Source: Nocardioides carbamazepini (GTDB lineage: Bacteria; Actinomycetota; Actinomycetes; Propionibacteriales; Nocardioidaceae). From it: a stretch of 64,000 bases of DNA. The translations under genes were made by a program, and so were the position numbers. Shown one piece after another: positions 44,101-53,800 of this stretch; positions within the stretch are counted from its first letter, which is position 1; each line of letters begins with the position of its first letter. Where the stretch lies: the NCBI RefSeq assembly GCF_024614185.1, contig NZ_JAHTLF010000013.1, positions 1 through 64,000 of the forward strand. The letters are read 5' to 3'. Below the pieces are notes generated by a model. It was not told the DNA's origin. It did not search any database and was given only the letters and a program-made list of their open reading frames with translations.

Positions 44101-44888
44101 CACGGTGCCTCCCGGGCAGCGTCGTAGTCGGCCCAGATCTCCTCGTCGGACTTCCCGGCGGCCTTGCCGGCCCGCCAGATGGGGCCCGGGTCGACGGCGC
44201 GCGGCTGGCGCTTCGTGACCGAGCGCCAGTAGCCCATGACGTCGTAGTGGGTGCTGGGGAGCTTCCGCTCCCGCATGAGGTGCTTGCGGATCGCCCGCAT
44301 CTGGGCGGACTCGCCGGCCATCCAGAAGTAGCCGTCGCCCGCGGGCCAGTCGATCCCCTCGACGACCTCGGCGAGCCGGCTCTCCTCGCCGAGCGGGAGC
44401 CAGGTGACGGCGGCGGAGGGAGGGAAGTAGCCCTCGATCCTCGAGTCGGCCGGCACCTCGGCGTGGATCCGGACCGGCAGCCGGTCACCGTGCTCGGCGG
44501 CGATCCGCGCCATCGCGGGCAGCGCGGTCAGGTCTCCGACGAGCAGCAGCCACTGCGCGTCGTCCGGCGGCAGGAAGGAGCCCTTGGCCTCGGTGAGCAC
44601 GACCTGCTGACCGATCACGTCATCGGGGTCGCCGGAGCCGCCGGACGCCCACTCCGTGACCAGCCCGACCTCGTGCACGACGACGTCGAGCACCATCCGG
44701 CCCTCGGCGAAGGAGCGCACCGTGTAGTAGCGGCTCTGGAACTGGCCCGGCACGACCAGGCCGACCCACTCGTCGGCGATCCCGGTCGACACGAAACCGG
44801 GGACGTCCAGCACCAGCCGCACCAGGTGCGGCGTCACCTGCTCACGCCCGCGGACCGTGGCGTCGTACTGCTGGGCCCGGGTGCTCAC
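44100..44888 (-). CDS. Siderophore-interacting protein (FAD ferric reductase type)
   Basis: A 262-residue SIP-family flavoprotein. The FAD motif is RYYTVRSF, and the NAD(P)H-binding half has LLVGDLTALPAMARIA and FWMAGESAQMRAIR. Such enzymes release iron from ferric siderophores by reduction. No siderophore genes adjoin. It is coupled to era through TGATG. GTG start. Confidence 0.9.
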   Translation of the reverse strand: MSTRAQQYDATVRGREQVTPHLVRLVLDVPGFVSTGIADEWVGLVVPGQFQSRYYTVRSFAEGRMVLDVVVHEVGLVTEWASGGSGDPDDVIGQQVVLTEAKGSFLPPDDAQWLLLVGDLTALPAMARIAAEHGDRLPVRIHAEVPADSRIEGYFPPSAAVTWLPLGEESRLAEVVEGIDWPAGDGYFWMAGESAQMRAIRKHLMRERKLPSTHYDVMGYWRSVTKRQPRAVDPGPIWRAGKAAGKSDEEIWADYDAAREAP

Positions 44889-44939
44889 CCACCAAGGCTA
44901 GTGGTCACGGCTCCGGACACCCACTCACCGGTTGTCGCC

Positions 44940-45374
44940 TCACCGGTTGTTGACGGTGGCGCGGTACCTGCGGTGGGACGCGTCGGTGGGGACGAGGAAC
45001 AGCGAGGTCGCCTTGAACTTGCGGCGCTTGACGGTGTAGGTCCCCTGCCCCGGACCGGGCCGCTTGGTGGTGAACGTGAGCTCGAAGCTGCGGTTGGAGC
45101 CGCGGGTGACGAGCGGGATGTTGGAGATGTCGACCAGCTTCATCCTCAGGCGGACACCCGGCCCGGTGACCGTGAACCTCGCCTTGCGGTGCTTCTTGAA
45201 CCGCGTGCGGCGGTAGAGCCTCGCGTTGCGGGTGAACGCCCGCTCCTCGACCGAGGCCGGAGCGGCGGCGAGCTCGGGGACGGCGACGGCGCGCGGCGCG
45301 GGCAGGCCGATGACGGCGACGGCCGCACCGGTGGCACTCGTCGCGAGAACGGCACGGCGGGTCAGGTCGGTCAT
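44940..45374 (-). CDS. Tat-exported DUF6916-like protein
   Basis: A 144-residue protein with a twin-arginine signal (TRRAVLATSATGAAVAVIGL) and a basic beta-rich domain. Its core (SFELTFTTKR ... QGTYTVKRRKF ... SLFLVPTD) aligns by eye with the divergent gene at 45431, so both appear to be DUF6916 members. AGGAGG precedes the ATG. The presence of one exported and one cytoplasmic form beside tail-collar genes is notable. Function unknown. Confidence 0.68.
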   Translation of the reverse strand: MTDLTRRAVLATSATGAAVAVIGLPAPRAVAVPELAAAPASVEERAFTRNARLYRRTRFKKHRKARFTVTGPGVRLRMKLVDISNIPLVTRGSNRSFELTFTTKRPGPGQGTYTVKRRKFKATSLFLVPTDASHRRYRATVNNR

Positions 45375-45418
45375 GGGTTCCTCCTGGTACGACGCGGGCG
45401 GTGGCCTCGGACGTGGCC

Positions 45419-45424
45419 TAGCAT
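45419..45424 (+). promoter_or_regulatory. -10 box of a leaderless promoter (DUF6916 gene)
   Basis: TAGCAT followed by CGGCGC (6 nt) and the GTG at 45431, the same box and spacing as the vapB promoter. Confidence 0.5.
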
Positions 45425-45430
45425 CGGCGC

Positions 45431-45745
45431 GTGGGTACGAACGGGTGGCTGGGCCACGAGGACTTCGCCGGACTGGTGGGTGACACCTTCGAGCTGGTGC
45501 TCCCGGATGCGGAGCGGCTGGCCCTGGTGCTGCGCGAGACCTCGCTGGTGGGCCAGGTCGGCGGCGTCGGCCCGGACGGCGTCGCCCGGGAGCAGTTCTC
45601 GCTGCTCTTCACGGGGCCGGAGGCTCCGGTCCTGGCACAGGCGACCTGGGCGGTCAGCCACGTGGGCCTCGGCGACCTGGAGCTGTTCCTGGTGCCGCTC
45701 GGCCCCGCCCCGGGCGGCATGCGCTACGAGGCGGCATTCGCCTGA
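45431..45745 (+). CDS. DUF6916 family protein
   Basis: A 104-residue protein with no signal peptide. The family-like pattern is FAGLVGDTFEL, REQFSLLFTGPEAPVL, ATWAVSHVGLGDLELFLVPLG, then YEAAF. Similar small proteins accompany tail-collar (MdpB-type) genes in other bacteria, from memory. It is the only plus-strand gene in this locus and is probably leaderless. Role unknown, perhaps assembly or packing of the collar proteins. Confidence 0.68.
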   Translation: MGTNGWLGHEDFAGLVGDTFELVLPDAERLALVLRETSLVGQVGGVGPDGVAREQFSLLFTGPEAPVLAQATWAVSHVGLGDLELFLVPLGPAPGGMRYEAAFA

Positions 45746-45765
45746 TCGTGCTGCCCGGAGACGGC

Positions 45766-46251
45766 TCACGTCGCGCTCCGTTCCATCAGCACGTAGACAC
45801 CGCGCTGGGACACGGGACGGAACCCGAGACGCCGGTAGAGGGACGCGGCCGGGTTGTGCACCTCGACGTGGATGCTCGTCGAGCGGCCCGACGCGACCGC
45901 CTCGTCGATGACCCGGGCCACCAGCGCTCCCCCGATCCCGCGACCGCGGAACTCGGCGGTCAGGGCGACGTCGACGATCCGGACGTCGGCGTCGCGACGG
46001 CTGACGTAGAGACGCCCGGCGGACCGGCCGTCGACCTCGACGATGTCGAAGCTCCCTTGCGGGTGGGCGCCGCGGTACTGCGCCGTCTGGAGGTCGTGCT
46101 GCATCCGCAAGAAGGCCTCGCGCTGACCGGGCTCCCAGACGACCTGGTCGAGCTCGGTGGCCCGGATCTCGCCGTACAGGGCGAGCAGGAAGGCGTCGTC
46201 CGCGTCGGTGACCGGACGCAGCGCCACCCGCTCGAGGATCGTCGTGCCCAT
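45766..46251 (-). CDS. GNAT family acetyltransferase
   Basis: A 161-residue GNAT protein; the acetyl-CoA loop is RGRGIGGAL, with NPAASLYRRLGFRPV as motif B. It starts 14 bp after the third collar gene and is last in the run of minus-strand genes, so it may acetylate a product of the locus. The upstream open frame lacks protein character. Substrate unknown. Confidence 0.88.
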   Translation of the reverse strand: MGTTILERVALRPVTDADDAFLLALYGEIRATELDQVVWEPGQREAFLRMQHDLQTAQYRGAHPQGSFDIVEVDGRSAGRLYVSRRDADVRIVDVALTAEFRGRGIGGALVARVIDEAVASGRSTSIHVEVHNPAASLYRRLGFRPVSQRGVYVLMERSAT

Positions 46252-46265
46252 GGCCGGCTCCGTCC

Positions 46266-46793
46266 TCACCCGCGCGGCGGGAACACGCCCTGCAGGGCGA
46301 TGCAGAAGTAGAAGGTGAGATAGGGCTGCATGTTGTTGTGCGCCTGGTCGCCGCCGGCCGGGCTCAGCGCCTCGGGGCCGAGGTGGTGGCCGGTGGGCGG
46401 TCCGGCCCGGTAGAGCGCGCCGCCCGAGGACGCCGTCAGTGCGGCCTCCTCGCTGGGCACGCTCGTGTCGCCGATGCCGTCGAGGTTGGCCTGCAGCGCG
46501 TGCGTGTGGGACGGGATCTCCGACTCCAGCAGCGTCACGGTCTCCGAGCCGCCGGTCTCGCCGAGGTCGTGCAGGCTCAGCCCCGGTCCCTGCCCGGGAT
46601 GCATCGGCGCCCGGCCCTGGAGGTCGGGCAGCGCGAAGTTGGACTTGCCGTCGCCGCCGTACGTCGTGCCGAGGAGCGAGAACAGCGCCGTGTTCTGCGA
46701 CAGCGGCAACAGCTGGCCGTCGCACCACGCCCAGCCCCGCGGGGCGAAGTTGAAGGGAAAGATGCGGATCTCCGCAACGAAGGGGTCTGCCAT
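46266..46793 (-). CDS. Phage tail-collar-like protein 3 (MdpB type)
   Basis: A 175-residue protein with a tail-collar domain: PFVAEIRIFPFNFAPRGW, then CDGQLLPLSQNTALFSLLGT, TYGGDGKSNFALPDLQGRAP. The variable middle leads to a conserved ending NMQPYLTFYFCIALQGVFPP. No signal peptide or helix. It is the third of three paralogues; no phage head, portal or tube genes are near. The ORF is extended upstream, but the ATG gives the same N-terminus as its paralogues. Confidence 0.85.
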   Translation of the reverse strand: MADPFVAEIRIFPFNFAPRGWAWCDGQLLPLSQNTALFSLLGTTYGGDGKSNFALPDLQGRAPMHPGQGPGLSLHDLGETGGSETVTLLESEIPSHTHALQANLDGIGDTSVPSEEAALTASSGGALYRAGPPTGHHLGPEALSPAGGDQAHNNMQPYLTFYFCIALQGVFPPRG

Positions 46794-46807
46794 GACAGGT
46801 CCTGGTC

Positions 46808-47344
46808 CTAGGTGGGCGACGGGAAGATCCCGAAGAGGGAGATGATGAAGCTGACGCACAGGTACGGCTGGAGGTTCGGGTGCGGCTGGCTGCCCCCGGT
46901 CGGGGTGATCGCCGCCGGGCCGAGGCGGTCTGCGCCCTGCGCGGCCGTGCCCGGGGTGGCGTTGACGTAGGGCACCACGTTCAGCGACATCGCGGGCAGG
47001 TTGCCGGCGGGGCTGACCTGGGTGCCGGGCCTGCCGTCGACGGCCGGCAGCCGGTGCGTGTGGCTCGGGATCTGCTGGGGGCCGAGGGTGACCTCCTCCG
47101 CGCCACCCGTCTCCGCGAGGAGGTAGCTGCCGCCACCGCCGGCACCCTGGTGGACCGGGATCCGGCCGCGCAGGTCGGGGAGAGCGAACGTGCTCTCGCC
47201 GTCCCCGCCGTACGTCGTCCCGACGAGCTGGAACATGGTCTCGTTCTCGGAGATCGGCAGGAGCTGTCCCTCGCAGAACATCCAGCCGGCTGGGGCGAAG
47301 TTCCCCGCGAACATGCGGATCTCGCCGACATAGGGTTGGGCCAC
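46808..47344 (-). CDS. Phage tail-collar-like protein 2 (MdpB type)
   Basis: A 178-residue paralogue: PYVGEIRMFAGNFAPAGWMF, CEGQLLPISENETMFQLVGT, GDGESTFALPDLRGRIPVH, and an ending LQPYLCVSFIISLFGIFPSP. GTG start. It is 8 bp after collar 1 and 14 bp before collar 3. The variable centre (about 85-150) differs in length and sequence from the other two, suggesting distinct tips on one framework. Confidence 0.85.
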   Translation of the reverse strand: MAQPYVGEIRMFAGNFAPAGWMFCEGQLLPISENETMFQLVGTTYGGDGESTFALPDLRGRIPVHQGAGGGGSYLLAETGGAEEVTLGPQQIPSHTHRLPAVDGRPGTQVSPAGNLPAMSLNVVPYVNATPGTAAQGADRLGPAAITPTGGSQPHPNLQPYLCVSFIISLFGIFPSPT

Positions 47345-47352
47345 GACTGCTC

Positions 47353-47853
47353 CTAGGTGGGGCTCGGGAAGATGCCCTGCAGCGCGATGCAGAAGCTGAG
47401 GGTCACGAAGGGCTGCAGGTTGAGGTGGGCCTGGCTACCGCCGGTGGCCGTCACGGTCTGCGGGTGCAGGGCCGTGCTCGCCGGTCCGGGACGGTAGGCG
47501 TTGTTGGCACCGCCGAGGTAGGCACCGGCCGGGCTGGTCACGCCGCCCGCTGCGGTCGTCGACACCGCGACCTGGTGCGTATGGGTGGGCAGCTCAGCGA
47601 TGCCGAGGGTGTGGGCCGGCTCCCCGCCCCGCTCCCCCAGGGTGTGGCCCGCTCCCACGTGGATGGGGGTACGACCGCGCAGGTCGGGGAGCGCGAAGTT
47701 GACCCGGCCGTCACCGCCGAAGGTGGTGCCCAGCAGCGAGAACAGCGCCTGGTTCTGGTTGATCGGCAGGAGCTGGCCGTTGCACAGCGCCCAGCCCTTC
47801 GGGGCGAACCCGAACGACATCAGCCGGATCTCGGAGAGGAACGGCTCAGCCAC
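47353..47853 (-). CDS. Phage tail-collar-like protein 1 (MdpB type)
   Basis: A 166-residue paralogue: PFLSEIRLMSFGFAPKGW, CNGQLLPINQNQALFSLLGT, GDGRVNFALPDLRGRTPIH, and an ending LQPFVTLSFCIALQGIFPSP. The GTG has AGGAGG upstream. It starts 30 bp after the giant adhesin stop, placing all collar genes in the adhesin operon. Confidence 0.85.
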   Translation of the reverse strand: MAEPFLSEIRLMSFGFAPKGWALCNGQLLPINQNQALFSLLGTTFGGDGRVNFALPDLRGRTPIHVGAGHTLGERGGEPAHTLGIAELPTHTHQVAVSTTAAGGVTSPAGAYLGGANNAYRPGPASTALHPQTVTATGGSQAHLNLQPFVTLSFCIALQGIFPSPT

Positions 47854-47883
47854 GGGGCCTCCTGGTGGGACGTGGGATCGAGG

Positions 47884-50800
47884 TCATGGTGCGGGCAGGA
47901 CCGGGCACGACGCCCCGTCGAGGCTGGCGGGCAGGTCGGCGGTCGCCCGGACGACGGGCAGGTTGGTCGGGTTCGCAGCGACGATCCGGGCCTCGGCCGC
48001 CGCGGTCCCGGTGCCGACCGCTCCGGGGACGTGGACGCGGGTGTTCTGCCGCTGGCGCACCAGGACGTCGGTGATTGGACTCCCGAGAGCCCCGCTGCCG
48101 CCGAGGTCGTTGTCGCGGACGTCGGCGCAGACCTCGAAGGTGTCCCCGGGCCGGGTGCCGACGTTGTAGTGCACGCCCTGCTTGGGCAGGGTCGCGGTGG
48201 CCGCGGCGGTGCCGGGCTCGCTGATGACGTTGCCGGTCACGACCGTGTTGACGACTCCGGCCTCCGCACCGGCACCTCCACCGGCGAGGACCTCGACGCC
48301 GTAGTTGTTGTAGCCGCGGATCTGGTTGCCGGTGACCGCCCACTCGATGGAGCCGCGGCCGAGCTGCTGGAGCTTGAGCGCGGAGCCCGACAGCGAGCCG
48401 GAGTCGGCGACGCCGGACGCCCCGATGGTGTTGTTCGCGAAGGTGCCCTGCTGCCGGGCGGCACCGGGTCCCTTCGCGATCAGCACGCCCGTCCCGACCG
48501 CGCCGCGGAAGGTGTTGCCGGTGATGTTCATGGTGGTGCCGCCGGCCGCGCCGTCCTGGTAGACGGTCACCCCGCCGCCGCCCGACGAGATGGCCGGGTG
48601 CGCGTTGACGAAGCTGTTCGCGGTGAGCACGAGGTCGCCGGCGCCGGACGCGGAGTGGCCGTACTGGAGCAGGTCGCCCGCGGCTCCCTGGACCGTGCTG
48701 TTGCTGATCGTCACGGGGAAGTCGCCGGTGCCGCTGGAGTCCAGCGCGATGGCGTCGTTCTCGGGTCGCCCGCCGGCCGAGCCGAAGGTGACCCGGTCGA
48801 GCGTGAGACGCACCAGCGAGGTGTTCACGTTGGTCACCCGCAGCGTGTCCTCGAGCCCACCGGCGAGGAACGTGTCGGTGATCGACGCCGTGCCGGAGAG
48901 GTTCGTGAGGAGCACCGTCGACTCGTCGTACGGGGTCACACCGGAGGTGCCGATCACGCCGTTGACCACGCTGTGGGTGAGCGTGAGTCCCCGGGTGCGG
49001 TCGCCGCGGAGGCCGTAGTTGCCGGCGTCCTGGACCCACATCCGGGTCAGGGAGGGCGTCGCGGTGTCGGTGAGCACGATGCCGGTGCCGGCCGGCGCCG
49101 TACCGGAGTCGTCGCCACCGGTGCTGCCGGCGATCTTGCCGCCGGTGCAGCCCGAGGTGTCGGCGGCGGTGCAGGTGCCGCCGGCGCCGGTGACGACCAG
49201 CGAGCCGGCGTCACCGGTGCCGTTGAGCACGATGCCGTTCGGCGCTCCGGTCGAGCTGATCCGCTCGAAGGTCAGGTCGTCGGCGCCGATCCGGGTAGCG
49301 GTCAGGCCCAGGGCGCGGCCGGTCCCGCTGCTGATCCGGTTCACGGTGCCGGTGACGACCAGGGTGCCTCCGCTGGCGTCGACTCCCTTGCCGCTCGTCG
49401 TGGTGATACCGAGGCTGCCACCGGTGAGGCGGAGGGTGTGGCCGCCGCCGGCTCCGTTGTTGGTGAACGCGATCGCGTCGCCGGTCCCGGTGTCGAGCGT
49501 GGTGCCCGCGGCGCTCAGCACGGTGCTGCCACCGAGGTTGCCGCTGACGAGCAGGCCGCCGCCGTCGTCGGCGGAGTCGGTGACCTTCTTGCTGATCGTG
49601 ACGGTCCCGCCGGTGCGGCCGGTGACCTCGAGCGAGCGGCCGGCGCCGTTGGCGAGGGTGCCGTCGTAGGTCACGGCACCGCTGCCGCCGTCCACCACGA
49701 ACGCGGCGCCGGTGTGGCCGGTGACGGTGCCGTCGTGGGCGACGAAGGAGCCGCCGCCGAGCCCGCTGAGCCGGATGCCCCGGCCCGCGCTGCCGGTCGA
49801 GCTGACGCTGGCGAAGGCCAGGGACGACTCGAGGGCGGTGGCCACGTCGATCGCCGGTCCGCCGTTGGCGTCGAGTGTCGAGGACCCGGTGTCGGGCACG
49901 GTGATCGCGCCCGTGCTCTGGAGGCTGAGCGCGGGCGTGGCGCCCGAGATCGTCCGCAGCGCGAGCCTGCCGAAGGTGACCGGACCCCCGGCACCGACCA
50001 GGCTGACGCCGCCGCTGCCGGAGCCGGTGACCGTGATGTCGTCGAAGGCGCTGCCCGTGAGCGTGGTGCCGACGACGGAGAGTGCCTTGGCGCCGGCGGT
50101 CGTGATGCTGATCGTCGTGCTCGGGGTGAAGGTGACCGTCCCGGTCGAGGTGAGCTCGACGCCGACCGAGCCGCTGGTGACGCCTGTCGCGGCCGTGTTG
50201 TCGACGACCAGGTCGCCGACGACGAACGTCCCGGACGTTCCGGCCAGCCGCAGCGCCGCCTGCGTGGCTGCCGCGCCGGTGTCGATGATCCGGAGGTCGG
50301 TGAGCGTGCCGCCGATGTCGGTGCTGCCACCGTCGATCGCGCTGCCCGCTCCGGACGGGTCGAGCAGGAGACCCGTGACGGTGTTGCCTGCGTTCAGGTT
50401 CACGACGCTGCCGGACATGGCCGTCAGGCGCGGTCGTGAGGAGGGTACGGCGGGGGCCAGCGTGCTGGTGCCGATGCTGAGCGCGACGGCCTGGCCGACC
50501 AGGCGCTGGTCGGCCTTGAGGGTGACGCCGGCGTCGTACCCGGCGCCGGTGCCGTCGCCGCCGAGGACGTAGATCGTCTGGCCGGCCAGCGAGGCCGCCT
50601 GCGCCTGGGCGAGGGTGTTGAAGGGAGCGGTCGACGTGCCGGCGTCCCCGGCGGCGTCGTTGGAGACGTACCAGACGCACCCGGCCAGCGCGATGCTGAC
50701 CGTGGCAGTGGCGGTGCGGGCTCCGGCGGGGTCCTGGTCGGTCACGGAGTAGGTGAACGTGTCGCCGGTAGCGACACAGCCGGTGGGCGGGGTGTACCTG

Positions 50801-53800
50801 AAGTCGCCGTCCGCCTCGAGGGCCACCGATCCGCCCGCGGTGGTGGTGACGGTGCCGGGGACGACGGCGAGCGAGCCGGCGGTCTCGACGTCGGTGGCCC
50901 CGGCCAGCAGGTCGCGGGTCAGGGACTTGTGCGGTCCGCCGGCGGCCATCGCCGCGTCGGTCGGGTCGTCGACGACCAGGACGGTGTTGCCGACGGCAGC
51001 GTCCGCTCCGCCGACGGAGAGCGGAGCCGCGGTCGGCGCGTCGTTCACGCAGGTCACGGTGACGGTCACCGTGGCGGTCGAGCCGCCGGTGATCGTGTAG
51101 CCGAAGCTGTCGAGGGTCGTGCCCGGCGGGTCGTTGCAGTAGTTCGCGGCCGGCGTGTAGGTCACCCGGGTGCCGTCGATCGCGGTGGTGCCATGGCTCG
51201 GCTGGCCCACCTGGGTGACGACGGGGTCCAGGTCGCCGGGGAGGTCGTTGGCGAGCACGTCGATGGTGGCCGCGGTGTCCTCGGTCGCGGTCGCGGCATC
51301 CGGCTTGGCGACCGCGGGGTCGATGACGCAGGTGACGGTGACCGTCACCTGGGCGGTGTCACCGCCGGTGACGGTGTAGCCGAAGGTGTCGGGCGCGGTT
51401 CCGGGCGGGGCGTTGCAGTAGTCGGCATCCGGCTCATAGGTCAGGCCGGTGCCGCCGCCCGTGATCACGACGCTGCCGTTCACCGGCTGGGTCACGGCGG
51501 TGATCTCGATGCCGGTGCCGTCCGGGTCCAGGTCGTTGGCCAGCACGGGGATGGCGGTGGCCGGATCGTCCTCGGTCACCGTGGCCGTGTCGTCGACGGC
51601 CACGGCCGGCTCGGCGACACAGGTGATGGTGACGGCCACGGTGGCGGTCGAGCCGCCGGTGATCGTGTACGTGAAGGTGTCCGACGCACCGCCCGGGCCG
51701 GTGGTGCAGTAGTCGGCGTCCGGTGTGTAGGTGATCGTGGCGCCGTTGGTGGTCGCGGTGCCGTGGCCCGGGGTGCCCACGGCGGTGATCGACGGCGGGG
51801 TGTCCCCGATCCGGTCGTTGGCGAGGGCGGCGATGATCTCGACGGCGTCCTCGTCGATGGTGACGTCGTCATCGACGGCCTCGGACAGGTCCTCGACGCA
51901 GGTGACCGTGACGCTCACGGTCGTGGTGGGACCGTCCGCCAGGGTGTAGGTGAAGGTGTCGGCGGCGCCGCCCGGCCCGGTCGTGCAGAAGTCCGCGTCG
52001 GGTGCGTAGGTGAGGCCGGTGCCGCCGCCGGTGACGACGACCGTGCCGTGGGCGGGCTGGGTCACCGAGGCGATCGCGAGGGGGTCATCGTCCGCGTCGA
52101 CGTCGTTGGCGAGCACGGGGATCGCGGTGGCCGGGTCGTCCTCGGCGAGGGTCACGACGTCGGGGTGCGCGACGGGGGCGTCGGCGACGCAGGTCACGGT
52201 GACCCGCACGGTCGCCTCGTCCCCGCCGGGCGCGAGCGTGTAGGTGAACGAGTCGTACGCCGGCGCCGGGGTGCAGTGGTCGGGGTCCGGCTCGTAGCTC
52301 AGGCCCGTGCCGCCGCCGGTCACCACGACCGTGCCGCCCGTCGGCTGCGTGATCGACCCGATCGTGAACGGGTCGCCTTCGACGTCAGTGTCGTTGGCCA
52401 GCACGTCGAACGAGGTCGCTGCGGAGTCCTCCGTGACGGTGCGGGTGTCGTCGACGGCGACCGGGGCGTCGTCGACACAGGTGACGACGACCACGACGTT
52501 CGCGTCGTCGCCGCCGGGAGCGAGGGTGTAGCCGAAGGTGTCGGCCGGTCCTGCCGGCTGGGCGTTGCAGTAGTCGGCGTCCGGCTCGTAGGTGAGACCG
52601 GTCCCGCCACCGGTGACGACGACCGTGCCGTGGGCCGGCTGGGTCACCGAGGCGATGCGCTTGTCTCCCCCGTCGACGTCGGCGTCGTTGGCCAGGACGT
52701 CGATCGCGGTGGCGGGATCGTCCTCGGTGAGGGTCTCGGTGTCGCCGACGGCGACCGGCGGATCGTCGACGCAGGTGACCGCGACGGAGACCGCGGCCGT
52801 CGCCCCACCGGGCGTCAGCGTGTAGGTGAACGTCTCGGGCGTCGTCCCGGGCGGGGTGGTGCAGTGGTTCGTGGCGGGCCGATAGGTCAGCCCGGCACCC
52901 CCGCCGGTGATGACGACGGTGCCGTGGGTCGGCTGGGTCACCGACGCGATGACGAGCGGGTCGCCGTCCGCGTCGGCATCGTTGGCGAGGACCGGGACCG
53001 CCGTGGCGTCCGCATCCTCGGCCACGGTCGCGTCGTCGTCCCGGGCCGTCGGGTCGTCGGCCAGGCAGGTGATGTCGACGGTGACCCGGCCGGTGTCGGT
53101 GCGCCCGGTGCCGTCGTCGACGGTGTAGTCGAAGTGACCGGCGCCGGGGCCGCAGAGGTCTGCCTCGGGGTGGAACCGGATCGTGGTGCCGGCCAACTGG
53201 ACCGTGCCGCCGGCCGGGCTCGCGACCCCGGTGACCGCGAGCGGGTCGCCGTCGGGGTCGGTGTCGTTGGCCGCGGGACTGCCGGCACCGCCCACCGACA
53301 GGTCCAGCGCGGTGTCCTCGTCGGTGCCGACTGTGTCGTCGACGGCGACCGGGGCTCCGGGCAGCTTCGGCGCCGGGGGCGGGGGTGGCGGCGTGGGCGG
53401 GCCCTGCTCGTCGGCTCCCCCGTCGAGCCGGTCCTTGCCGGGGCCACCACGCAGGTCGTCGTCGCCCCGACCGCCCTGGAGCCGGTCGTCGCCGGGCCCG
53501 CCCCGGAGCTGGTCCGCTCCGACACCGCCGCGGAGGAGGTCATTGCCCGCGCCGCCGTACAGCTGGTCGGCGCCACCACCGCCGCGCAGCAGGTCGTCGC
53601 CGCCGCTGCCCCACAGCACGTCGTCACCGGGGCCGCCGGCGATGACGTCGTCACCCGGGCCGCCGCTGATGACGTCGTCACCCGCGCCGCCGTCGATCCG
53701 GTCGTCGCCACCCCGTCCGCAGATGACGTCACGCCCGGGGGTCCCGGTCAGCACGTCCGGGCCGGGGGTGCCGACGATGGTGCAGGCACTGCGTGCCGGT

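Noticed and set aside
45766..47853. Prophage or phage-tail island
   Set aside because: Only collar-like proteins are present; there is no capsid, portal, terminase, tube, baseplate, lysis or integrase gene.
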